In this document: positions 1 to 6,423 of the stretch, piece after piece
Layout: each line of letters begins with the position of its first letter
Position numbering within the stretch: the stretch's first letter is position 1
Assembly: GCA_028819775.1 (NCBI GenBank)
Contig: JAPPKV010000347.1
Location: 4,559-12,341 of the forward strand
Source: Gammaproteobacteria bacterium
Lineage (GTDB): Bacteria > Pseudomonadota > Gammaproteobacteria > Pseudomonadales > Azotimanducaceae_A
Direction: 5' to 3'
Length of the DNA stretch: 7,783 nt
Translations under genes and position numbers: made by a program
The notes under the pieces: model-generated
The model's database searches: none
What the model was told of the DNA's origin: nothing
Seen by the model: the letters and a program-made list of their open reading frames with translations, nothing else

Positions 1-2808
1 CGGTGCCGAACGCCGGTGGCCGACATTGCGCACCGTGACGTCCAGGGCGAATGCAGTTCCGGCGTCAGGCTCGAAATCGTCGGTCGCGAAGGCATCCACG
101 ACAAGATCGGGCCGGTCGCTGGGGTAGGCGAAGACCCGGTCGGGGTCGACCACGAAGAAGCGACCGTCTACGTAGTCGATGCCCCGGGCAAGACCGTTGC
201 CGTCCGCCAGCACGAAGTCGGCAGCCGGGTCGCGGTCCCCGTTGGTCCGGTAGGCATAGACGCTGTCCTCGAAGATGTCCACCACGAAGAACCGGTCGTT
301 GCCGTAGGCGATGCCGCGCGGCGATAGGTTGTCGGGGTCGAGGTCGAAGTCCGCATCCGCGTCGCGCTCCCCGGTAGACCGGAAAGCGTAGACCTTGCGC
401 GTCCAGTTGTCGGCCAGGAACAGCCGGTCGTCGAAAAAGGCGATGCCAAGGGGCTCGCGAATGGCGTTGTCCACCGTGAAGCCGGCGTCGGGAAGGGCCT
501 CGCCCGTCGTGTCGTAGACGAACACGTTGCGTGGCGCGAGCCTGTCGAGGAAGTCGTCCGCGTCGACGACGTAGAACCGGTCGGCCTCGACCGTGACACC
601 CGCTGGCATCTTGTTGTCGTCGGCGAGTTCGAAGTCCAAGGCGGTCGCCGGTTCACCGGACTCGTCGTAGGCATAGACCTTGAGGTCGGTCTCGTCCACG
701 ACATAGAAGTGTCCGTCGTTGTGTACAAGCCCGCCGGGTGCGCCGTTGGCGTGCAGGAGGTCGAAGTCCCGCGCACGGAGCGCGGGGGTACGGACGATTC
801 GCCCTCGCGTCACCACGCCCTCGTCGACAACGCAGCCCGCAGCATCCCGGCAGGTGTAACGGTGGTCGCCCGTCTCGACGTAGCCGCCGTTGTCGAAGTC
901 GATGCGTACTGCGCCGTCGGAAACCGTCGTGACGGCGCCGCGAACCACTTCCGGGACGTCCGATTCAGATAGCGATCCGATCATGGCGGTTAGCTCGTGG
1001 GTGACGCGGTCGCCATCGCCACGGGTGGCCTCGAGAAGCCGCCAGCTCGCCTCCGCGCCGCCATCACACCCGCTCAGGCGGCCCGAGACCCGTGACTCGA
1101 AGACGAGATCGGACGAGCACGAACTGCCGTCGTCGGCGGTCAGTGACAGCGATGCCGTGGCTGCTCCCGTATTCGAGTAGGAATAGCTCCCTGAGGCGGT
1201 TTCCCCGGCCTGCGTGTCGCGATAGCGATCCTCATCGAGGAAGTCGACGTATCTGGTCCCGTCGCCCTGCACGATCCGCTTGCCGACTGCACGGTCATTG
1301 AACGCCGAAGCATTAGGTGGCGCCGTGTTCGTCGGAACGCCTGACAGGTTGGACAGGTGGCCCGTTGGACTTTCCAAGAGGCTCATGACGCCGATCCGCG
1401 TGTCGGATTCGACGATCAATTGCCATTTGCCGGTCCCGTCGCCGAGACGGCCACCGAAATCCGGGCTACCGGCTTCGAGTTCCCCAGCGTCCCATGTTCT
1501 CGTCTGCCCCCCAGCCAAGGACAGTTCGATGGTGCCGCCCGGCGCCGCGCCGTGATCGTCGACTCCGTCAATCCAAACATTTGCGGCGTGCGTGCCCGGG
1601 TTCGCCAATCGCAGTTGACTAACCTGGGCGGTGTTGCTGGCGGGATTGAATATCGCGACGCGATGCCGGTGCCCGACGGCGGGCACGTTGCCGTACATCG
1701 GCGTCACGAAGCCGTCTGGCGTGCGGATGTAGGAAAGCACCTCGATATCGAGGTCGCTGGACACCGACAGGCGCCAGTCGTCGACGGCGCCGCCCACGCC
1801 GGGCAGTCCCTTTGCAGAGTTGCCGAATTCCCAGTCGTCCGAGTTGAAATGAAGCGTCTCGCCTGCGCCGATCGAGAGCATGACCGGATCGTGGTCCTGG
1901 TTGGAATCGACACTGACCGATCCGGACTCGTCAGAACGGTTGATCACGCGGACGAACCCCTGCCTGGCGGTCGGATCCGATGCGGCCGGGAACAGCGCCA
2001 CGACATGGCTTCCCGTCTCGTCCATGACATTGGGAGTGGCCGACAGGTTTGAGATCTCGCCGCTCGGACTCGCCAACAGGTTGACCACCGTGACCGGCCT
2101 GTCCGCATGGACGGACAATTGCCATTTCCCCATGCCGTCGCCCAGCGAGCCTTCGAACGCGGCGCCCCCGGTCTCGAGTTCCGCCGAGGTCAAGGTGCGT
2201 GCGACACCGGCCGGAATCTCGACATCGACACCGTCGCCAGGGGTCATTCCCCGATCGTCGGTCCCGGTGATCGTTACCTTGGCGACATCGTCGCCGGAAT
2301 TGATGAGGCGCAACGAACTCACTTGGTTGGCGTTGCCCCCCGGGTTGAAGAACGCAACCCGGTACGAGTCGTCTTCGCGCCGTGCAACGGTATCGTGCAT
2401 GGCGGTCAGGAACCCGTCGGCGGTACGGATATAGGCGAGCACCTCGACATCGAGATCACTCTCGACCTTGAGCCGCCAGTCGCCGTTGCCGGGCCCGGTA
2501 CCGACCGCGATGCCCTTGTCGTCGTTGCCGTTCTCCACGTCGTCGGAGTTCACGTGAAGCGTTTCCCCGCCTTCGATCGGGAGGACGATGGGTGGCGCGC
2601 GGTTGCCTGCGTCGTCGACTAGACGTAGGCGGACCTCGCCGGCTCGCCCGGCGTGATTGATGATGCGCACGAGTCCTTGGCGAACCGGATCCGATGCCGA
2701 GGGAAGCAGCGGCACATCGTGGGCCTCCGCGACGTGTGCGTGGCCGCCGATGCTTGCGGCCAGGACACCGGCAAACCAGACGTGATTGGGGAAATGGAGA
2801 TGGTTTAT
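1..2808 (-). CDS. Large secreted multidomain protein (tandem beta domains, propeller repeats, CARDB-like), C-terminus off the window
   Basis: The frame is open from the left edge to 2841 and gives about 936 codons from 2808. Reading from the N-terminus: a signal-peptide-like stretch (residues 1-27, core VWFAGVLAASIGG, possible cleavage after AHVA); two tandem ~220-residue repeats (about 30-260 and 272-490), each opening with a P.ASDP..RQG.VR.IN motif; a region with the only four cysteines seen (564, 581, 653, 659); five propeller-type units (about 680-898), each with an F(Y/F)VVD-like strand followed by a VYAY-like strand; and the start of a CARDB-like domain (from PDLVVDAF to VTVRNVG) at the edge. 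CARDB and NHL-type repeats are usual in exported or surface proteins. The role is unknown; binding or adhesion is an inference. The start is unresolved. No ATG, GTG or TTG lies in frame above GTG 2715, which would remove the signal peptide. ATA at 2808 is chosen because it follows GAGG (2822-2819) by 10 bases and sits below a good promoter. Confidence 0.85.
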   Translation of the reverse strand, partial: MNHLHFPNHVWFAGVLAASIGGHAHVAEAHDVPLLPSASDPVRQGLVRIINHAGRAGEVRLRLVDDAGNRAPPIVLPIEGGETLHVNSDDVENGNDDKGIAVGTGPGNGDWRLKVESDLDVEVLAYIRTADGFLTAMHDTVARREDDSYRVAFFNPGGNANQVSSLRLINSGDDVAKVTITGTDDRGMTPGDGVDVEIPAGVARTLTSAELETGGAAFEGSLGDGMGKWQLSVHADRPVTVVNLLASPSGEISNLSATPNVMDETGSHVVALFPAASDPTARQGFVRVINRSDESGSVSVDSNQDHDPVMLSIGAGETLHFNSDDWEFGNSAKGLPGVGGAVDDWRLSVSSDLDIEVLSYIRTPDGFVTPMYGNVPAVGHRHRVAIFNPASNTAQVSQLRLANPGTHAANVWIDGVDDHGAAPGGTIELSLAGGQTRTWDAGELEAGSPDFGGRLGDGTGKWQLIVESDTRIGVMSLLESPTGHLSNLSGVPTNTAPPNASAFNDRAVGKRIVQGDGTRYVDFLDEDRYRDTQAGETASGSYSYSNTGAATASLSLTADDGSSCSSDLVFESRVSGRLSGCDGGAEASWRLLEATRGDGDRVTHELTAMIGSLSESDVPEVVRGAVTTVSDGAVRIDFDNGGYVETGDHRYTCRDAAGCVVDEGVVTRGRIVRTPALRARDFDLLHANGAPGGLVHNDGHFYVVDETDLKVYAYDESGEPATALDFELADDNKMPAGVTVEADRFYVVDADDFLDRLAPRNVFVYDTTGEALPDAGFTVDNAIREPLGIAFFDDRLFLADNWTRKVYAFRSTGERDADADFDLDPDNLSPRGIAYGNDRFFVVDIFEDSVYAYRTNGDRDPAADFVLADGNGLARGIDYVDGRFFVVDPDRVFAYPSDRPDLVVDAFATDDFEPDAGTAFALDVTVRNVGHRRSAP
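111..777 (-). repeat. Five NHL/YVTN-like beta-propeller units
   Basis: Five units of about 43-52 residues lie inside the large secreted protein. The F(Y/F)VVD-type strand begins near residues 701, 745, 797 (FLADN variant), 840 and 884. Each is followed by a KVYAYDESG-type strand and linked by an acidic DFxL.(D/N)N stretch. This pattern is typical of NHL/SMP-30-like propeller proteins. The linkers are rich in Asp, which could favour calcium binding (inference). Five units is fewer than the usual six or seven blades; the second unit carries an insertion of about eight residues. Confidence 0.7.
1338..1995 (-). repeat. Tandem protein domain repeat, copy 2 of 2
   Basis: This is the second copy of the ~220-residue domain, starting with LFPAASDP (1995) and ending with SPTGHLSNLSG. 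It begins about 710 bases after copy 1. The DNA of the two copies has diverged, apart from short matches such as the shared AAATGGCAATTG in the GKWQL motif, so this is an old internal duplication rather than a recent or assembly-derived one. Confidence 0.8.
2032..2709 (-). repeat. Tandem protein domain repeat, copy 1 of 2
   Basis: This is the first copy of a ~220-residue beta-rich domain inside the large secreted protein. It shares with copy 2, in the same order, these landmarks: ASDP..RQG.VR.IN; GETLH.NSDD; DWRL..(E/S)SDLD(V/I)EVL.YIRT.DGF; FNP..N..QVS.LRL; a G.DD.G loop; a SAELE/AGELE element; LGDG.GKWQL; and SP(S/T)G..SNLS at the end. Similarity by eye is around half of positions. No catalytic motif is visible, so a structural or ligand-binding role seems likelier than enzyme activity. 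I recall similar repeat proteins among marine bacterial hypotheticals but cannot name a family. Confidence 0.8.
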
Positions 2809-2840
2809 GACGACCGAGCCTCGATGGCGACCGCGATTCG

Positions 2841-2869
2841 CTTATATCGCTGGCCCTTGATGATGGCAA
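2841..2869 (-). promoter_or_regulatory. Sigma-70-type promoter for the large secreted protein
   Basis: On the minus strand TTGCCA (2869-2864) and TATAAG (2846-2841) are separated by exactly 17 bases. Each differs from the sigma-70 consensus at one position. Such an AT-rich -10 is rare in this GC-rich DNA. Transcription would start near 2834, below the end of the upstream flavoprotein gene (2924) and about 25 bases before the ATA at 2808. This gives the large gene its own promoter despite its position behind 2924-4072. The call rests on the motif match alone. Confidence 0.55.
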
Positions 2870-2923
2870 CTATCGCCTTGGATCGGATCGTGCGGCGTCG
2901 GTTCCCGACCGAATGGCCCGGCG

Positions 2924-4072
2924 TCACCTAGAGCGGACGACGTACGACTCCGGCTCCAGTCCAAGCAACGTGCGCCCGGCGTCCTCCATCAAGTGCGGCG
3001 CCACGGTCGCGTGCTGGCGCACGACCCTCACGTCCCGGCTTATGCGTTCCAACGGCTCGCCGATCCGGTTGGCGGACGTGCCGGCCGCTTCGCACAGGAT
3101 GTCCACGGTTTCCACGGCCGCTCGGGCGGTGTCCGAGGCGATGATGTGGAACATCGCCCTGTCTCGCGGGGATACGTCGTCGCCGCGCAGGACGGTTTCC
3201 CAGCTTGCGGCGGTGAGATCCATCAAGGCTGCACGTGCACCCGTGAGACGGGCCTCCGCAAGGGCGATGGCACGCTGGGCGAACGGTCGGTCGCGCACGG
3301 TCCGGGTCGTAAACCGCGGTTGCTTGGCGGTTGCAAGTTCGATGAAGGCGTCGATGGCCGCTCGGGCGATGCCGATGGCAACGGCGGCCTTGTTGTAGGC
3401 CAGGCGGTTGCCGAGCGGCAGGCGCAGCTGGGGCGTGGTCGCCTCGTTGCCGCCGATGGGAGCGATGATCCGGGAATCCGGAACGTAGACGTCATCGAGG
3501 CGAACGTCGTGGGATCCCGAGCCGCGAAGGCCGGCCACATGCCAGGTGTCGACGATCTCGAATTCTCCTTCCGGAACGACCGCGTAGCGGTTGCCCTCGT
3601 CAAGCAGATCGTCCCCATCGTAGAGACGCACCGTGGCCCCGAAAATCTGCGCGTTGTGGATGCCGCTCGCGAACTGCCACTGGCCGGTTACCCGCCAGCC
3701 GTCGCCGTCCCGCTGCGCCGGATGAACGGCTGCCGTGGAACTCGCCATGATGGTCATCGGGTCGGCGATCAACTCGGGGCAGCGGTCCTTGAACCCCGGT
3801 CCGATCAGTCCGAAGGTCTCGATGCCGATCATCAGGTTCCAGCCGGCGCTGCCGTCGGCCCGGGACGCGGCCTCGATGACGCCGATTTGCGTCATGGGAT
3901 CGGCATCGGCACCGTGGATGTCCTCGGTTCCGGCAAGGCGGTAAAGACCGTGCCGGGCAAAGGCCTCGGCGACCGGTTGGGGCAGGTGTCGGATCCGCTC
4001 GGCTTCGTCGGCGTGGCGGCAGATCAAGGGCGCAAGGCTTTCGGTTGTCGCGATGTGGTTCGGCGCGGTCAC
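2924..4072 (-). CDS. Acyl-CoA dehydrogenase-fold flavoprotein (HsaA/DszC-like monooxygenase group)
   Basis: A protein of 382 residues, the usual size for the family. The N-terminal helical part covers about residues 8-100 (EAAS...GSAGWNLMIG, near 67-83). The middle beta domain holds GWRVTGQWQFASGIHNA (125-141) and TWHVAGLRGSGSHDVRLDDV (176-195), the hallmarks of the acyl-CoA dehydrogenase type-2 C-terminal group. Members of that group, such as HsaA, DszC and indole oxygenases, are often FMNH2-dependent monooxygenases rather than beta-oxidation enzymes. The C-terminus has RDVRVVRQHATVAPH and GRTLLGLEP. The substrate cannot be told and no reductase partner is visible. GTG 4072 is chosen because it matches where the conserved part begins and leaves room for a promoter. 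ATG 4123 is an alternative that would add 17 residues and overlap the divergent gene's start. The TGA stop overlaps a GTG in a GTGA arrangement (2927-2924). Confidence 0.88.
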   Translation of the reverse strand: MTAPNHIATTESLAPLICRHADEAERIRHLPQPVAEAFARHGLYRLAGTEDIHGADADPMTQIGVIEAASRADGSAGWNLMIGIETFGLIGPGFKDRCPELIADPMTIMASSTAAVHPAQRDGDGWRVTGQWQFASGIHNAQIFGATVRLYDGDDLLDEGNRYAVVPEGEFEIVDTWHVAGLRGSGSHDVRLDDVYVPDSRIIAPIGGNEATTPQLRLPLGNRLAYNKAAVAIGIARAAIDAFIELATAKQPRFTTRTVRDRPFAQRAIALAEARLTGARAALMDLTAASWETVLRGDDVSPRDRAMFHIIASDTARAAVETVDILCEAAGTSANRIGEPLERISRDVRVVRQHATVAPHLMEDAGRTLLGLEPESYVVRSR

Positions 4073-4121
4073 GCCAACGAGTGTAACCCGCTGTCGGGGC
4101 GTCGGCGGGTAAGATGTGGGC
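4073..4121. promoter_or_regulatory. Divergent promoter region, possibly leaderless in both directions
   Basis: A 49-bp gap separates two divergent genes. On the minus strand TACACT (4085-4080) lies seven bases before GTG 4072. On the plus strand TAAGAT (4110-4115) lies six bases before ATG 4122. Both fit the TAnnnT -10 pattern at the distance expected if transcription begins at the start codon, and neither start has a convincing Shine-Dalgarno motif. No good -35 is seen on either side. The call would fail for the minus gene if its true start is ATG 4123. Confidence 0.35.
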
Positions 4122-5150
4122 ATGAACGAGTCGGGTGGTAGCGACGGGGAACCGGTTGCGGACGCGACGTCCGCGCCGATCGCCTGTCCCAACTGCGGTG
4201 CTTTGAAGCAGGGCAGGTTCTGCGCGGTCTGCGGCCAGAACGACCGCGACTACCGGCGGTCGTTGTTTCCGGTTGTCTACCAGATCTCGGCGGAGACCTT
4301 CGAGGCCGACTCGAGGGTGTGGCGGACTCTGGGTGCGCTGTTCTACCGTCCCGGGTTCCTGTCGCTTGAGTTTTCGCGAAACCGCCGCGCTCACTACTTG
4401 TCGCCGTTTCGGCTTTACCTGTTCACGAGCATCTTGTTCTTTCTCGTGCTGTCCTTGACCGTCGACGACCCCAAACAGGGCGATGGGCCGGGCCTGACCC
4501 GGGTCCAGGTGGGCGACTCGGCGGAGGACAAGGACGACGCCATCGCCAATTTTGGTTTCGACAAGCTCGAGGCGAACTCCGAAGCCATCGAGACCTTGAA
4601 GCGCAGCTTGGGCGGGGAGCGGGCCAGCAAGATCGACGAGATCTTGGCACGCCCCGAGTCGTCGTTTCCCCGGATGGTGCTCGTGGCCAACGCGGAAGGG
4701 CTCGCCGGCGGAGACGAGGGCCTCGACGTGTTCGTCGCGGGTCAACTCGTGGATGTATTCCACGCGCCGTGGCCGGTGGTCCGGGATCGCTTCGTAGGCT
4801 ACCTGCCTGTTGCCATGTTCTTCGTCCTGCCGCTTTATGCGCTTATGCTGAAGGTGTTGTTCATCCGGCGTCACCGGTTCTACGCCGAGCACTTGGTGTT
4901 CAGCATTCACATCCACACGATCGCGTTTGTGGTGTTCGGCGTCGCCTTGGTGACACCGGAGAGTTGGCCGGCCGTTGACGGGATCCTTCTACTCGCGCTG
5001 ACGGGTTACTACTTCGTGGCGCTCAAGCGCTTCTACGCCACGGGCGTTCTCGCGACCATCGCGGGTTTCCTGTTCCTGACGTGGCTATATTCGCTATTGC
5101 TCGCCGCTGTGTTGTTCGGTGCGTTGGCGGCCGTCGTCGTGTTGTTCTGA
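4122..5150 (+). CDS. DUF3667 family zinc-ribbon membrane protein
   Basis: A protein of 342 residues. Near the N-terminus is a zinc-ribbon: CPNCG (Cys22, Cys25) and CAVCG (Cys34, Cys37), followed by GQNDRDYRRS. This layout and the later YAEHLVFSIHIHT (254-266) are characteristic of DUF3667. Five hydrophobic segments are visible at about 95-113, 226-248, 259-277, 286-300 and 308-342. A hydrophilic loop of roughly 110 residues (114-225), rich in acidic residues, separates the first two. It is an inner-membrane protein with the ribbon probably in the cytoplasm; its function is unknown. ATG 4122 is preferred over the upstream in-frame GTG 4116, since a -10-like TAAGAT overlaps the space just before. 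It is divergent from the flavoprotein gene and separated from the LysR gene by 170 bp. Confidence 0.85.
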   Translation: MNESGGSDGEPVADATSAPIACPNCGALKQGRFCAVCGQNDRDYRRSLFPVVYQISAETFEADSRVWRTLGALFYRPGFLSLEFSRNRRAHYLSPFRLYLFTSILFFLVLSLTVDDPKQGDGPGLTRVQVGDSAEDKDDAIANFGFDKLEANSEAIETLKRSLGGERASKIDEILARPESSFPRMVLVANAEGLAGGDEGLDVFVAGQLVDVFHAPWPVVRDRFVGYLPVAMFFVLPLYALMLKVLFIRRHRFYAEHLVFSIHIHTIAFVVFGVALVTPESWPAVDGILLLALTGYYFVALKRFYATGVLATIAGFLFLTWLYSLLLAAVLFGALAAVVVLF

Positions 5151-5158
5151 CAGTGGCA

Positions 5159-5178
5159 GGCGCGTTCGATTCCGCGCC
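5159..5178 (+). terminator. GC stem-loop after the DUF3667 gene
   Basis: GGCGCG (5159-5164) and CGCGCC (5173-5178) form a perfect 6-bp stem with an 8-base loop, starting 9 bases after the DUF3667 stop codon. There is no T-run after it, so it is not a textbook Rho-independent terminator. It may slow polymerase or protect the 3' end of the message. Confidence 0.35.
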
Positions 5179-5194
5179 GGTCAGCAGAAGTGGC

Positions 5195-5230
5195 CCCTAA
5201 TACGTGAATTTAGGGCGTAATCAACCCTAA
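5195..5230. promoter_or_regulatory. Three alternating CCCTAA/TTAGGG half-sites, candidate LysR operator
   Basis: CCCTAA (5195-5200), TTAGGG (5210-5215) and CCCTAA (5225-5230) are each separated by nine bases, so the centres repeat every 15 bp. The middle site can pair with either neighbour. The right-hand pair extends to TTTAGGG-N9-CCCTAAA (5209-5231). The array lies 91-126 bases before the LysR start. LysR regulators commonly bind interrupted dyads of about this size upstream of their own gene, so self-regulation is the favoured reading. Alternating RNA hairpins are a second possibility. Confidence 0.5.
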
Positions 5231-5320
5231 AGGCACGATTTGGGAGGCGAAAAAAGTCAGTTCTTCCCGCCAAGGGTGATAGGCTCCGAACGTCATACGG
5301 TTTGCCGAGGACAAGTGTCC

Positions 5321-6391
5321 ATGCGTCGAACCGCTGCCTGCGACGGTCGACCGCTGGCCCCGTACCCGGCGTCCAATGCCGGGGCCCCAACGGCTGTCGC
5401 GAACGAGAAGAACGGCGTCGGCGATGCCTCGGCGCAGAACGTTGAACCGCTCGCCAAAGCGGCGAACGTGGGCTGGGAGCACCTCCATACCTTCGCCGTA
5501 CTCGCGCGCACCGGCTCGCTGCGTCGGGCGGGTGTCGAACTGAACGTCCACCCGTCGACTGTGTGCCGCCGCATGGAGGCTCTGGAGCATCGCCTCGGCG
5601 TGAGCCTGTTCCGGCGGGAACATCACGTGCTGCGGATCACCGAAGCGGGCCGCAGTGCGCTTGAGCCGGCGGAACGCATCGCGGCGCAGATCGCCGATCT
5701 GGAGCGGACGTTGTCCGGCGTAGACGACCAGCTCGCTGGCAAGGTGAGAATCGGCGTTCCGTGCGAACTCGCAGCCTGCATGATAGAAGCGATCAACGAG
5801 TTCGAGCAGGCGAATACGGCCATCGATGTGGAGATCCGATCCATTGCCGCCGACACGGATCTCGATGGCCTGGACATCGATTGCGCAGTCGCGGTCACCG
5901 ATCACCCGCCTGATCACCTGATCGGCCGGCTGCTCGGACGATTGACGGTGGCTGCCTATGTGAGCGTGGCATATCTGGACCAGCACGATCCCGCAGGGGC
6001 ACCCGAGGCGTGTGCCGGTATCCAGCTGACGAGTGTCGGGGGAAGAGGCTGCGATCTCATGAAGCACCTGCTTCCCGATGTGCCGGTTCGAACCCACTGC
6101 GACGATGTCGGTTGCGTCCTGCACGCCGTTCGAGCGGGCATGGGGATCGCTGCGTTGCCGTGCATGTTGGGCGACTCCGAGCCCTCGCTGGCACGCGTTG
6201 GGACCGGTCTCATCGAGCTGGCGGGCGTGTGGCTCCTCGCGCATCCCGACACCCGATCCGTCGTGCGTATCGAGGCTGCCAGGAACGCGCTTGCCGCAAC
6301 GCTTGCTCGCCGAGTGTGCCCGCAAGGTGTTGCGAAAACGCAACATCGTTTTGCATCGGTGTCTGTTGATGCGACTACGACGTGGCAATAG
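5321..6391 (+). CDS. LysR-type transcriptional regulator
   Basis: A protein of 356 residues from ATG 5321. The winged helix-turn-helix covers residues 52-111: WEHLHTFAVLARTGSLRRAG, then VHPSTVCRRMEALEHRLGVS, LFRRE and ITEAG. A coiled linker (112-136) leads to the effector domain (141-325), which begins GKVRIGVP and ends VWLLAHPDTRSVVRIEAA. The DNA-binding part normally starts within about ten residues of the N-terminus; here a ~50-residue low-complexity lead rich in Ala, Asn and Pro precedes it. ATG 5321 is preceded by GAGG (5307-5310) ten bases upstream; GTG 5468 would give a standard-length protein but lacks a clear ribosome-binding site. The protein has 11 cysteines, eight of them at 148-281 in the effector domain. 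It probably forms a two-gene operon with 6424-6873, 32 bp downstream. The ligand is unknown. Confidence 0.9.
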   Translation: MRRTAACDGRPLAPYPASNAGAPTAVANEKNGVGDASAQNVEPLAKAANVGWEHLHTFAVLARTGSLRRAGVELNVHPSTVCRRMEALEHRLGVSLFRREHHVLRITEAGRSALEPAERIAAQIADLERTLSGVDDQLAGKVRIGVPCELAACMIEAINEFEQANTAIDVEIRSIAADTDLDGLDIDCAVAVTDHPPDHLIGRLLGRLTVAAYVSVAYLDQHDPAGAPEACAGIQLTSVGGRGCDLMKHLLPDVPVRTHCDDVGCVLHAVRAGMGIAALPCMLGDSEPSLARVGTGLIELAGVWLLAHPDTRSVVRIEAARNALAATLARRVCPQGVAKTQHRFASVSVDATTTWQ

Positions 6392-6412
6392 GGTGCGCCT
6401 CAACCTCCCTTT

Positions 6413-6416
6413 GGAG
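6413..6416 (+). promoter_or_regulatory. Ribosome-binding site fixing the start of the small exported protein
   Basis: GGAG lies seven bases before ATG 6424. It favours this start over in-frame codons further up (from 6382), which would overlap the LysR gene and put 14 extra residues before the signal peptide. Confidence 0.75.
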
Positions 6417-6423
6417 AACTGAA

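Noticed and set aside
168..776. 202-codon minus-strand frame overlapping the propeller region
   Set aside because: It is Ser/Thr/Arg-rich and lacks repeat periodicity. The propeller units are read in the neighbouring frame.
1357..2622. Several plus-strand open frames of 170-230 codons opposite the large secreted protein
   Set aside because: The minus-strand frame shows duplicated domains with matching landmarks in both copies; the plus-strand frames are its complements.
2993..4141. 382-codon plus-strand open frame opposite the flavoprotein gene
   Set aside because: It lies antisense to an unmistakable acyl-CoA dehydrogenase-fold protein and shows no domain of its own.
4158..4174. GCGGAC-N5-GTCCGC inverted repeat inside the start of the DUF3667 gene
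   Set aside because: It lies within coding sequence in GC-rich DNA, where short dyads are expected by chance, and has no second copy near the divergent promoters.
3600..4916. 438-codon minus-strand open frame opposite the DUF3667 gene and into the flavoprotein gene
   Set aside because: Its protein is low-complexity and unlike any family. The opposing frames carry clear conserved motifs, so this is an antisense shadow of GC-rich coding DNA.
5242..5278. GGGAGGCG ... CGCC-type complementarity with an A-run before the LysR gene, considered as a minus-strand terminator
   Set aside because: The possible stem is short with a loop over 15 bases, the T-run falls inside the loop, and no minus-strand gene ends there.
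5210..6403. 397-codon minus-strand open frame opposite the LysR gene
   Set aside because: It mirrors the LysR codons and shows no conserved motif. The plus-strand frame has a clear helix-turn-helix and effector domain.
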